64,000 nt of DNA from Desulfosporosinus sp. Sb-LF (GCF_004766055.1 NZ_SPQR01000003.1:248001-312000), one strand, 5' to 3'; numbered from the stretch's first letter, positions 36,367 through 44,514 are shown. Notes: generated by a model from the letters alone, not told the origin. Program-made: numbers and translations.

Positions 36367-37697
36367 TTTACCTCCTTCCTCACTTCCTGCCACATCAATA
36401 CATTTCTGCACTGCTGAAGTGTTTCCAACTTGTATCTGAAGGTATTAAACGGTTCCGGGTTGTAGTAGGTGGGATAGAGCAGATCCGTCTCTGCGTCGAT
36501 GACCCCTTGCGCCCTGGCCATCCCTTCGATCGCTGTGCCTGGTAGAATGCGAATATTATTCAAAATGATAGTTCCAAGATTCTTTTTCTTGCTGTGCAAT
36601 TCATAAAGCTGTTCGACAAACTGAATACCTTTTTCGCAGGTCTTTTCCGTTTCCCCAGGCACATTGACCATAAAATGATAGACACTAACCACGTCCGTTT
36701 GTGCCACAAGACTTGCTGCTTTTAAAATCTGTGTTTCACTAAGATTTTTGCCTAAGATATCCAGTGATTCCTGGCACAGACCGTCGGGGGAGAATGAAAA
36801 ACATTCACACCCGGCCCGTTCAAACAAAGCGACATTCTTTTTATTAAGCTGGTCTTCCCGCATGAAACCGTCCCATCGAATCTTAAGCTTTCTGCGCAGT
36901 ATCTCTTCACAGATTCCCTCAAGGTGACCACGAGGAACGTTGAGTACAGGATCGGTAAAATGAAAACTCTCAATACCATAGTCTTTGTGCAAGATTTCCA
37001 TCTCATCTACAACGGCCGCGGTCGGGCGGCAGCGCAATCGCTTCCCTTGAAGTTGAGGATAGACACAATAAGCACATTTGAGCGCACAGCCCCGTTTGGC
37101 TTCAATTCCGATCGTGGGAACGTAGTTGTTGAGCCATTTATAAAGCGCAGGGTTCAGTAATAGCCTATTAGCAGTGACATAATCCGCCATGTCAAAATTA
37201 GTTGCAGGGGGTGAAATTCGAACCTTCAAGCCCTTTCGTCGGCAGAGTCCGGGCATTGGGGGCGGATTGTCTATAGAGCGGAGAAGAGCCGGGAAGGTTA
37301 CTTCTGCTTCTCCTACAATCCCATAATCAAGTTCCGGCAAATCTAGCATCAGCCGTTCTGGAAAAAGGGAAAAGCCGGTGCCACCCACAATCAACCAAGC
37401 TTGGGGCAGAACAGCGGCGATCATTCGAACCGTGACAATAAATGGAGAAATAAGCGAGCTGGTTTTATTACCCAGAGGATCAATATTACGTAAGGATAAA
37501 CCAATGGCCTCAGGTTGGAATGACAAAAGTTTATTCTTCAGCGCTCCGTAAGGGTCTCTTTCCAGATTCATGTCCAAAATACTTACCTCATGACCATAGC
37601 CATGAAGGTGGCTGGCCAGGAGGACAATCCCGATAGGATAGACTCTTTCCTGAGAAATGTCTTCTACGGAAGGGGTTTGGATCATTAGAACACGCAC
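36363..37697 (-). CDS. bzaD: B12-binding-domain radical SAM protein, BzaD-like
   Basis: The 444-residue protein has a N-terminal B12-binding-like domain (~1-145; IGIVLLASHLHGYGHEV, LIVGGTGFSL) and a radical SAM core with CALKCAYC (Cys 204, 208, 211), then HFMVNVPGETEKTCEKG. BzaD homologues methylate the benzimidazole ring using a radical mechanism. It lies 6 bp after bzaC and overlaps bzaE by 4 bp. Its own product, a cobamide ligand, would feed the cofactor it is predicted to bind. Confidence 0.82.
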   Translation of the reverse strand: MRVLMIQTPSVEDISQERVYPIGIVLLASHLHGYGHEVSILDMNLERDPYGALKNKLLSFQPEAIGLSLRNIDPLGNKTSSLISPFIVTVRMIAAVLPQAWLIVGGTGFSLFPERLMLDLPELDYGIVGEAEVTFPALLRSIDNPPPMPGLCRRKGLKVRISPPATNFDMADYVTANRLLLNPALYKWLNNYVPTIGIEAKRGCALKCAYCVYPQLQGKRLRCRPTAAVVDEMEILHKDYGIESFHFTDPVLNVPRGHLEGICEEILRRKLKIRWDGFMREDQLNKKNVALFERAGCECFSFSPDGLCQESLDILGKNLSETQILKAASLVAQTDVVSVYHFMVNVPGETEKTCEKGIQFVEQLYELHSKKKNLGTIILNNIRILPGTAIEGMARAQGVIDAETDLLYPTYYNPEPFNTFRYKLETLQQCRNVLMWQEVRKEVK

Positions 37698-37703
37698 GAT
37701 AAT

Positions 37704-39269
37704 TCACTCCAATAGCAACAGGGCAAAATATCTGACAAATTCGCCCTTGTCGCGCAAAATTCGAAGGTTTAGTCCCGCCCGGCGGACAGTTTCATAGACA
37801 TCGATACCTGCTCCCTCCATTGAAGGCCTGGCATCCCGTGTATTGCGACATGTCCCGTCAGTAGTGTTAGCAACGCAGGTAGCACAAAGAACGCATGGAC
37901 CTGCCCAATAAGCGAACGCTTTATGAAAGCCCGCTAAAAAGGCTTCTCTTTCGGCATTCAAAACCTGGGTCTGGAACATTTTGCCCGGGGGCTCCCCCTC
38001 CAGAAGCAGCGCGTGTGAAAAATCTTGCAGAGCGTCCCTGGTTTTTTGGGGAGAAGGACTATTTGGTGGGCAATGGCCTTGTCCGTACCGATCACATCCA
38101 TACTGACAGCGGAGATCCGTCCAGTCAGCGACATGGATAGTTTCCGTGGCAATTGGAAGAACTTGTCCAAATCCCATGGCCTTGATCTTAGCAATCAGGC
38201 GTGTTCCGGCATCGAGGCGAAGACTTGCCAGTTTCTTTTCGTCCTTCACTGCGAAGATTAGAGCAGTGTCGGTAGCTAAAGGGATGAGCTCGGTCGTGTA
38301 CAGTTTTGACATAGCTAATTGTTCTCGAACCCATGTTCCAGAAAAAATCCTGCCATTGTAAGTATTGATAAACATATTTAGATCAAGCAGAGCAGCCTTG
38401 GCAGAGCAGTGCTCTGGAAAGAAATCATGGATTACCAGGATTCCTCCTGGCTTGAGACAATTTGCAGCTCGGTCCAAGATTAGAGAAATCTCTTCTTCTG
38501 AATAGGCATGGATAATATTTGAGAGAATGACAAGGTCAAACCCTTCCTTAGCTATGGACCAAGGTTCCAAAATATTGCTTGGTATGTAGTAAACCCGTTT
38601 TCCAAACCCCTTCTTGTCCATCAACTCCTGTGTATAGCTGAGGACTTCTTGAATGTCCACTAAAGTTGCCGATAGTGAAGGAAAACTCCCCAGAAAACCG
38701 CCGGCAATCGCCCCAGAGCCTGTCCCTATATCAAGCATTTCTCCCTTCAGCTCAAGCCCCTCGAAGAAGGGCAGAATCTCTTCCACCTTAGTTTTGGCTA
38801 TATTATCCATAGCGTTGATATACTTTCGGATCCGCTGGGCAAACTGCTCTGGGCCCTCTTCTTCGACTGGAAAATTCACTCTGCCGCCTGCCTTAAGACA
38901 CTCGGTAAGGTCCTGCCACCCTAGCCTAAGACCTTTGCGCCAGAGGATCGAATCTCCTTGGTAATCACTCTTGCCTGCCACTAGATAGTCGCTGGCAAGT
39001 TTTGTATTATAATAACGTTTACCGCCATCACAAACCACTAGGCCTATAGCACAAAGAGCCTGAAGAAAACGCCCCAAACCAGAAGGAGGCATATCCAGTG
39101 CTCCGGCCATTTCAGCAGTCGTCATGCCTTCAGGTTCAAGCTGAGTAAAAACGTTCAGTTCTACAGCCGTAAACAGCACCTCAGAAAACCAGTATCCTGT
39201 TGACAAGTCTTCAAGGTACTGAGGGCCTGCATACTGTGGATTATATTGAAAAATGGGTGTTAATCCCAT
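37704..39269 (-). CDS. bzaC: BzaC-like O-methyltransferase fused to a DUF2284 metal-binding domain
   Basis: From the ATG at 39,269 (GGGGAGGG nine bases upstream) the product is 521 residues. Residues ~20-95 are the winged-helix dimerisation domain of small-molecule O-methyltransferases (LSTGYWFSEVLFTAVELNVF; TTAEMAGALDM). Residues ~170-330 are the SAM-dependent methyltransferase core with LDIGTGSGAI at ~179-188. Residues ~345-521 are a DUF2284-like domain with two cysteine clusters, CQYGCDRYGQGHCPPNSPSP and GPCVLCATCVANTTDGTC. BzaC methylates 5-hydroxybenzimidazole to 5-methoxybenzimidazole. The fused cysteine-rich domain is unusual and may bind an iron-sulphur cluster or corrinoid-related metal. 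Confidence 0.85.
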   Translation of the reverse strand: MGLTPIFQYNPQYAGPQYLEDLSTGYWFSEVLFTAVELNVFTQLEPEGMTTAEMAGALDMPPSGLGRFLQALCAIGLVVCDGGKRYYNTKLASDYLVAGKSDYQGDSILWRKGLRLGWQDLTECLKAGGRVNFPVEEEGPEQFAQRIRKYINAMDNIAKTKVEEILPFFEGLELKGEMLDIGTGSGAIAGGFLGSFPSLSATLVDIQEVLSYTQELMDKKGFGKRVYYIPSNILEPWSIAKEGFDLVILSNIIHAYSEEEISLILDRAANCLKPGGILVIHDFFPEHCSAKAALLDLNMFINTYNGRIFSGTWVREQLAMSKLYTTELIPLATDTALIFAVKDEKKLASLRLDAGTRLIAKIKAMGFGQVLPIATETIHVADWTDLRCQYGCDRYGQGHCPPNSPSPQKTRDALQDFSHALLLEGEPPGKMFQTQVLNAEREAFLAGFHKAFAYWAGPCVLCATCVANTTDGTCRNTRDARPSMEGAGIDVYETVRRAGLNLRILRDKGEFVRYFALLLLE

Positions 39270-39299
39270 CTCCGAATTCCCTCCCCGCAGGATTTCCAA

Positions 39300-39341
39300 T
39301 TGGGTTCAATGATGCAACGTTTTGAAATCGTTTGAACCCAA
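39300..39341 (-). repeat. Inverted repeat between the purF fossil and bzaC
   Basis: TTGGGTTCA / TGAACCCAA (9 bp, perfect) encloses 24 bases that include a smaller AACG/CGTT pair. No T-run follows, so it may be an RNA-processing or stability element within the operon. Confidence 0.55.
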
Positions 39342-39349
39342 AATTAGTT

Positions 39350-39511
39350 CTATACCTGAATAGGATACGTTCCGATTCCAGCACTTTCCTGTCCTCGGTG
39401 CTGCAGAGCGTAAAGCCCGTAGTAAGTTAAACGGGCAACCTCCTGAGTAGGGGCATAAATCCCAAAGACACTGCATTCCTCTTTCGGTTTGTCCTCTCCA
39501 AATTCGAACAC
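39350..39511 (-). pseudogene. purF: purF fossil: N-terminus joined to C-terminal residues
   Basis: Reading from a GTG at 39,511 gives 53 codons. Codons 4-46 match the PurF N-terminus ([18 protein letters not shown], then [18 protein letters not shown] and QESAGI). The reading then jumps to GTYPIQV and a stop, matching the GAYPIPV near the PurF C-terminus; the DNA at the joint (GGAACGTATCCTATTCAGGT) matches the purF 3' end at 17 of 20 bases. So ~400 central codons were deleted from a full purF copy. A good ribosome site (AGGGGGG) remains, so a 53-residue peptide with the former catalytic Cys may still be made. Confidence 0.9.
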
Positions 39512-39549
39512 GTTCGCCCCCCTCTCCTCTCAGTTCAGTGCTTAATCCC

Positions 39550-40050
39550 TCAATTACCTTCACTTATGCGCTTCTGTAACGCTTCATCCTTCGCCTCGAT
39601 ATCCTTCAGCATCTGAACTCGATAGTCTTTAACCTTAATACTTAAAGCACTATCTTGACACGTCAGAATCTGTACCGCAAGTAACGCTGCATTCCGCGCA
39701 GCACCTATGCCTACGGTCGCAACTGGAATTCCCGGGGGCATTTGTACGATGGAGTAAAGAGCGTCGATTCCTTCCATAGCACCACTGTTCATCGGAACAC
39801 CTATGACAGGCAAAATCGTTGCACCCGCTACAACCCCTGGCAAATGAGCAGCTAAACCTGCTGCCGCGATAATAAGTTTTCCACCTTGAGCTTCAAAACC
39901 TTTCACCCAATCGACAGTTCGTTTCAATGCCCTTTGGGCGGAAGAAATAATAACTTCAAAAGGAACTTCAAATTGACGAAGAACTTCTAGGGCTTCTTCC
40001 ATGACTTTATAATCTGAATCACTTCCCATAATGACCCCAATCTGGTTCAC
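39550..40050 (-). CDS. PurE paralogue lacking the catalytic histidine, in the bza operon
   Basis: The 166-residue protein is about 80% identical to the operon PurE and keeps GVIMGSDSDYKVM, AGLAAHLPGVVAG and the PVIGVPMNSGAMEGIDAL loop, so substrate binding and octamer formation look intact. The active-site motif SSAHRT is replaced by SSAQRA: residue 39, equivalent to the catalytic His45 of E. coli PurE, is Gln. Carboxy-group transfer should be lost or much reduced. AIR is the substrate of the BzaA/BzaB homologues encoded just upstream, so an AIR-binding or delivery role is plausible (inference). In E. limosum this operon position holds cobT. Confidence 0.88.
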   Translation of the reverse strand: MNQIGVIMGSDSDYKVMEEALEVLRQFEVPFEVIISSAQRALKRTVDWVKGFEAQGGKLIIAAAGLAAHLPGVVAGATILPVIGVPMNSGAMEGIDALYSIVQMPPGIPVATVGIGAARNAALLAVQILTCQDSALSIKVKDYRVQMLKDIEAKDEALQKRISEGN

Positions 40051-40198
40051 TTGCCTCGCCCCCTTGTTTATGATGCCCTCTTTCCGCTAATAATCCATGT
40101 CCTTAATGTCATCGAAAAGCACCAGCTCAGCCTGGAAGATCTCAGTACATCCTGACCTAGCTAGCGCGTTATTATTTTAGTTTAAAGGTTGCTTTGAG

Positions 40199-41497
40199 TT
40201 AGCAGATTCCACCCGTTTTTCCAAGGTGTTCCCCAACTAATTTCATAGCACAGAAACCACCACACATAGAACAGGCTTCAGCACCCTCTTCGTTACGCTC
40301 TCCACGGATCCGCCGAGCTGTTGGAGGATCAATGGACAGTTCAATTTGCTTTTCCCAATCTAATGCTTTACGAGCATGGGCCATGGCTAAGTCCCATTCC
40401 CGTGCACCCTTAACACCATTAACTATATCTGCTGCATGAGTGGCAATGCGCGTAGCAATTACCCCTGCGTGTACATCTTCAGCGGTTGGTAAGCGTAGAT
40501 GTTCGGCAGGTGTAACATAGCAAATGAAGTTTGCACCTGATATAGCAGCAGTTGTTGCTCCGATGGCTGCTGTAATATGGTCATAGCCCGGCGCAATATC
40601 CGTGACTAAATTGCCAAGAATATAGTACGGCACGTGGTGGCAAAGTTGTTTTTGGAGCAAGATCGTTGCTGGGATTTGGTCCAATGGAACGTGACCTGGT
40701 CCCTCTACCATAACTTGTACTCCAGCTTCCAGGGCTCGTTGCACCAATTCTCCAGCCACAATCAATCCTTGGACTTGGGCGCGGTCTAGTGAATCTTCGA
40801 TACAACCAGGTCGGATAGCATCTCCAACACTAAGCGTTACATCGTATTTCTTACAAATTTCAAGAACTCGATCAAATTGAGCATAGAGAGGATTCTCTTG
40901 CTCGTGGTGGAACATCCAGCCTGTTATAAAGGCCCCTCCACGACTCACGATATCAGTAATTCGTCCTTGATTTTTTAATCTTTCAATAATAGACATGTTT
41001 AAAGCAGCATGAATTGCCATAAAATCGATGCCACGCTTTGCCTGACGTTCAATCATTTCGAACATATCCTCAGCCGTCATACCTACAACACTTCCGTGTT
41101 TGTCAATACTTTCCATTCCACCTTGGTAGCTTGGAACAGAGCCGACAGGTAGAGTGAAGTTTTCGATCACCTGATGGTGGAAAGCATCAACATCTCCGCC
41201 AATACTTAATTCCATAATCGTATCCGCGCCAGCCGCAACGGCAACCTTTATTTTATGGAGCTCATCTGAAAAGTCCACACAGTCCGGTGACGTCCCAATA
41301 TTGGCATTTACTTTGGTACGAAGTCCTTCCCCTACCGCAATCGCGTTACAGTTCTTGTGTTGTTTGTTCTTTATGATCACGACCCGGCCTTGCGCTACCT
41401 TCTCGCATAACGCTTCCGCTGTAAGCCCTTCTACTTTTGCTAATCTTTCTACCTCAGGCGTAATAATTCCTTGTCTTGCTTTGATAAGTTGTGTCAT
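40199..41497 (-). CDS. bzaB: ThiC-family radical SAM enzyme, BzaB-like
   Basis: The 432-residue ThiC paralogue acts, with BzaA, on AIR to give 5-hydroxybenzimidazole (known for BzaA/BzaB of E. limosum and the single BzaF). Landmarks are VNANIGTSPDC, MELSIGGDVDAFHH, SVGDAIRPGCIEDSLDRAQV, VMVEGPGHVPLDQIP and TDIAPGYDHITAAIGA. The C-terminal cluster motif is CSMCGGFC, Cx2Cx3C, one residue shorter than the Cx2Cx4C of E. coli ThiC. Two tandem thiC-like genes under a cobalamin riboswitch, without other thi genes, argue for Bza function rather than thiamin synthesis. It lies 117 bp after bzaA. Confidence 0.87.
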   Translation of the reverse strand: MTQLIKARQGIITPEVERLAKVEGLTAEALCEKVAQGRVVIIKNKQHKNCNAIAVGEGLRTKVNANIGTSPDCVDFSDELHKIKVAVAAGADTIMELSIGGDVDAFHHQVIENFTLPVGSVPSYQGGMESIDKHGSVVGMTAEDMFEMIERQAKRGIDFMAIHAALNMSIIERLKNQGRITDIVSRGGAFITGWMFHHEQENPLYAQFDRVLEICKKYDVTLSVGDAIRPGCIEDSLDRAQVQGLIVAGELVQRALEAGVQVMVEGPGHVPLDQIPATILLQKQLCHHVPYYILGNLVTDIAPGYDHITAAIGATTAAISGANFICYVTPAEHLRLPTAEDVHAGVIATRIATHAADIVNGVKGAREWDLAMAHARKALDWEKQIELSIDPPTARRIRGERNEEGAEACSMCGGFCAMKLVGEHLGKTGGIC

Positions 41498-41614
41498 TTT
41501 AATCTCTCCATTCTAAATTAAAATTTTTTCTTTTTTTACAATGGTACTACTGGTTACGCTTAACTTAGCTGAACTTATCATATCAGTTATCTGACCTTTG
41601 GCCTCGGCCTTCTG

Positions 41615-42934
41615 TCAGCACTCCCACGGCAGTTCTTGAAAGAACTCGCCAGCCACAGCCATGGCGCAACCCTTTTCACATTTTTTGCAGAAAGATTTCT
41701 CGCTCGAGTGGAAATCCGTTAGCCTTTCTTGATCTAAGGCTAACGTTTTTTGGGCCTCTACATTCTGCTCCCGTCGTGCTTGACTCATTTGAAGGTCCCA
41801 TTTTTCTGCTCCTGGGTACCCTTTTGCAAGATCAGCTACATGAGCAGCAATACGCGAAGCTACTACTCCCCGGTAAACATCCTGCGCGTTGGGATAAGCT
41901 ATGTGTTCAGCAGGTGTGACGTAGCAAAGAATATCTGCACCAGCAGCACCTGCCATGGCTCCTCCAATAGCAGCTGTAATTTCGTCATATCCTGGGGCTA
42001 CATCTGTCGATACCGGACCAAAGACAAAATACGGAGCACCTTGACATACTTGTTTTTCTAATTTAACAGTTGTAGCAATTTGATTTGGTGGAGTATGACC
42101 GGGTCCCTTAATCATGATTTGAACCCCTGCTTGTCTGCTACGCTTTACCAACTCGCCTAAAACGACGAGTTCTTCAGCCTGCGAACGACATAATGAATCT
42201 GCACCTGCACCCGGTCGCATGGCATCTGCTAAACTTAAGGTAACTTCGTACTTTTTGGCAATTTCCAGGATGCGGTCGAACATAGTATACAAAAAGTTTT
42301 CCTTATTATGATAGAGCATCCAGCCCATCAATAAGGACCCGCCTCGGCTCACCAGATTAAGGACTCGCTGATCTTCCTTCGCCGTTTTAAAGAGTCCGTA
42401 GTGAAGGGCGCTATGGAGAGCCATAAAATCCACGCCATCGGCAGCTTGGCGTTCCATAACCTTGAAAAAGTCTTCTGGCTCAAGCGCTAAGGCTGAACCC
42501 CTGGTATTTACAGCTTCAGCAAAAGCCTGGTAAACGGGTAGTGTACCCAAGGGCAACGGTACTCTTTTTATAATTGTCCGCCTTGCCTCGTCCATATTGC
42601 CGGCCGTACTCAGATCCATGACAGCATTTGTTCCTGCCCTGATTGCCTCATCCACTTTAAAAAGTTCATCAGCAAGACTATCCTCGTCTGCGGCTAGGCC
42701 AATACTGGCACTAACCTTGGTACTTAGGCCCAACCCGAACCCTTGGGGTTTTTGTGGCTTGTGATGAGTGTTATAGGGAATAACAATCCGTCCGGTAGCA
42801 ACTCTTTCCATCAGGAGCTGGACATTCATCTGTTCATTTTGAGCTACCAAGGTAAACAACGGGATTTCCTGACCCTTTTGGGCCATTTCCATTAATGTCA
42901 ACACCATAACTCTCCCTTCTCTGTTTAGAGTCAT
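41615..42934 (-). CDS. bzaA: ThiC-family radical SAM enzyme, BzaA-like
   Basis: The 439-residue protein is the first gene after the cobalamin riboswitch and is more diverged from ThiC than bzaB. It keeps VSASIGLAAD, MDLSTAGNMDEARR, SLADAMRPGAGADSL, IMIKGPGHTPPNQI and TDVAPGYDEITAAIGG. Its cluster motif is CKKCEKGC (Cx2Cx3C). The ORF opens with MTLNREGRV; an internal ATG ten codons on (MVLTLMEMAQ) is an alternative start. With BzaB it should form 5-hydroxybenzimidazole from AIR. Confidence 0.87.
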   Translation of the reverse strand: MTLNREGRVMVLTLMEMAQKGQEIPLFTLVAQNEQMNVQLLMERVATGRIVIPYNTHHKPQKPQGFGLGLSTKVSASIGLAADEDSLADELFKVDEAIRAGTNAVMDLSTAGNMDEARRTIIKRVPLPLGTLPVYQAFAEAVNTRGSALALEPEDFFKVMERQAADGVDFMALHSALHYGLFKTAKEDQRVLNLVSRGGSLLMGWMLYHNKENFLYTMFDRILEIAKKYEVTLSLADAMRPGAGADSLCRSQAEELVVLGELVKRSRQAGVQIMIKGPGHTPPNQIATTVKLEKQVCQGAPYFVFGPVSTDVAPGYDEITAAIGGAMAGAAGADILCYVTPAEHIAYPNAQDVYRGVVASRIAAHVADLAKGYPGAEKWDLQMSQARREQNVEAQKTLALDQERLTDFHSSEKSFCKKCEKGCAMAVAGEFFQELPWEC

Positions 42935-42962
42935 TACCTTGACAAAAACATTCGGCAGTGGT

Positions 42963-43008
42963 AAAAAAATAAAAAAAGTCTCTAATCACACAGTGACTAG
43001 AGACTTTT
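42963..43008 (-). terminator. Cobalamin riboswitch terminator
   Basis: AAAAGTCTCTAGTCAC / GTGATTAGAGACTTTT pair with one mismatch around a 3-base loop, followed by a long T-rich tail on the minus strand. It lies between the aptamer and bzaA and is the expression platform. Confidence 0.92.
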
Positions 43009-43063
43009 CCATAATCTCATCCACACTACTCTTGGTTCTTCGACAAGGTAGGCTTGGGCAAAC

Positions 43064-43214
43064 TACAGGCAGGTCTCCTGGCTTACGGATCAATGTCTGA
43101 AGCACCTTCCAGGAACTACCCCGTGGCTATACTTCTTACTCCCCGTTTACAGTGGCGGGACCGCGCCGGACTTACACCGACTTCCCTATTCTCCTCTTAA
43201 GTGAGGCACCTGTA
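43064..43214 (-). ncRNA. Cobalamin (B12) riboswitch
   Basis: On the minus strand the canonical landmarks occur in order: GGTGCC, GGGAAGTCGGTG, GTCCGGCGCGGTCCCGCCAC, TGTAAACGGGGAG, and the B12 box AGCCAGGAGACCTGCC. It precedes bzaA, so the operon is repressed when cobamide is sufficient, which supports lower-ligand synthesis rather than thiamin synthesis for the ThiC paralogues. Confidence 0.97.
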
Positions 43215-43234
43215 ATTTTAAGTTTTCTAAGCGT

Positions 43235-43263
43235 AGTATAACCAATAAACTTGTGTTTGACAA
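43235..43263 (-). promoter_or_regulatory. Promoter of the bza operon
   Basis: On the minus strand TTGTCA (43263-43258) and TATACT (43240-43235) are 17 bp apart, directly upstream of the cobalamin aptamer. Confidence 0.88.
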
Positions 43264-43361
43264 GAGTTTTCTTAAAATTCAGACCGATACTGTTACCGAA
43301 ATTATTTATCCACTTCCACAAACTAAGACTTTCTCTTTTTCCTTGGCAGAAACAAATGCCG

Positions 43362-43405
43362 AAAAATAAGAAGGGTAGCCTCAAATTTACGCTATCCTTC
43401 TTATT
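43362..43405 (-). terminator. Terminator overlapping the end of the exonuclease gene
   Basis: The stem AATAAGAAGGATAGC / GCTACCCTTCTTATT has one mismatch and is followed by TTTTCGG. Its upstream arm lies in the last codons of the gene ending at 43,401. Confidence 0.85.
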
Positions 43406-44261
43406 CGATATTCGGCAATTCTGGTGTTATCTTTTCGTCTGATCCTAATTCATCTGTTTTATAAATAGCATTTTTCGAAAAAATACTATACTCACCATCT
43501 TTATGTGTAATTCTTGAAACATGTCTTATATGAATCTTACATTCAGCACAATAACCAAACGCAAAATACTTTTTCAATTTAGTGACTTCCGTATCTTTCG
43601 GCACGAATCTGCCACAGCCTGGACACCTTATATCAGCTTTATCTAGTAAAGTTTTCAGATCTTCTAACTTCTCTTCATTTTCTTTCTGAATTCTTTCCCA
43701 ATTTATGATTGGATTAGAAGAAGAATCATAAACCTTCTTGAAGATCTTCGCAGTATAAGATGCATCGCTCAAGGCATCGTGAAAGGGAGAACTTATTTCA
43801 ATTTCAAGGCCTTCTACCGCGCCTTCTAGACTTGGTTGTTGAGTTAGACTCTCATAATTCATATAAATTTGTTGAATATTAATAAATTTGTCAAAAGAAA
43901 TAGAGTTGAAACCAAAAAAAAGACAATTATCTCTTAACGCCAGAATATCATCATGCCCCCAAGAGCATAATACCGCTTCATTTCCAATCCAAGTATTGAA
44001 ACTCTCAATCGCTTTTGGGAAAAGTGTTCCGCGAGCAACCTGACTCGTGTTAATATTTGTTTTTCTTTTTACAAAGGGGTTAATTCTCTTATAAATTACC
44101 GGCTTAATCAGCAAATCAAACTCAGCAATGGTCTCTAATTTTTCATTTAATTTGACTGCACCGATTTGAATAATTTCATTTTTTAGATCAGGGTTAGCCG
44201 ATTCGCCTTCTCTAAATGGAAAAAACATATTAAATTCTAGATCAAATACAATATAATTCAT
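43401..44261 (-). CDS. DEDDh-family exonuclease with C-terminal zinc ribbon
   Basis: The 286-residue protein has an RNase T/DnaQ-like exonuclease domain (~residues 1-180). ExoI is FDLEFN (Asp and Glu), ExoII lies around CSWGHDDILALRDN, and ExoIII is FHDALSDASYTAKI with the His-x4-Asp of DEDDh enzymes. A C-terminal segment has CPGCGRF and YCAECKIHI, a probable zinc ribbon. It resembles KapD-like 3'-5' exonucleases. It is a single gene upstream of nothing co-directional, closed by a terminator. Confidence 0.86.
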   Translation of the reverse strand: MNYIVFDLEFNMFFPFREGESANPDLKNEIIQIGAVKLNEKLETIAEFDLLIKPVIYKRINPFVKRKTNINTSQVARGTLFPKAIESFNTWIGNEAVLCSWGHDDILALRDNCLFFGFNSISFDKFINIQQIYMNYESLTQQPSLEGAVEGLEIEISSPFHDALSDASYTAKIFKKVYDSSSNPIINWERIQKENEEKLEDLKTLLDKADIRCPGCGRFVPKDTEVTKLKKYFAFGYCAECKIHIRHVSRITHKDGEYSIFSKNAIYKTDELGSDEKITPELPNIE

Positions 44262-44343
44262 ATTGCCCTCCCATGTTATTCTCCTATTATAATCCCTCCT
44301 TCGAATAAACGCACAAAGAATTTTATCGTTTCGCCCTTCGAGT

Positions 44344-44514
44344 TTACCAAAAGCTTAGCTGCTGATAAGAAGAAATCCTTTGGTATTGGTTGAGTAAATG
44401 ATCTAACTGCTGGCTCACTTTCACAACTTCACTGTCAACAAGGTCATGAGTTGACCCGAATTTATTGAGTTTCTTCCGCAATTCCTCTATTCTTTTCAAA
44501 AGTTTCTTTTCCAC
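44344..44514 (-). CDS. Spo0E-like aspartyl-phosphate phosphatase
   Basis: Starting at GTG 44,514 (GGGAGGA six bases upstream), the 56-residue protein matches the Spo0E family in length and pattern: two helices, with IEELRKKLNKFG and then SQQLDHLLNQYQRI, containing the family S-x2-LD-x2-LN-x-Y signature. Spo0E proteins dephosphorylate Spo0A~P and restrain sporulation. It lies 151 bp after the large PAS/PP2C gene, at the end of the first signalling cassette, so it may be co-transcribed with it. Confidence 0.85.
   Translation of the reverse strand: MEKKLLKRIEELRKKLNKFGSTHDLVDSEVVKVSQQLDHLLNQYQRISSYQQLSFW

Noticed and set aside
40199-42934. Annotating the two ThiC-family genes as thiamin-pathway HMP-P synthases
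   Set aside because: They are tandem, lie under a cobalamin riboswitch (no TPP riboswitch is present) and share an operon with bzaC/D/E-like genes and no other thi genes.
43172-43384. 70-codon frame over the cobalamin riboswitch
   Set aside because: It covers the promoter and aptamer of the bza operon and is a chance frame.
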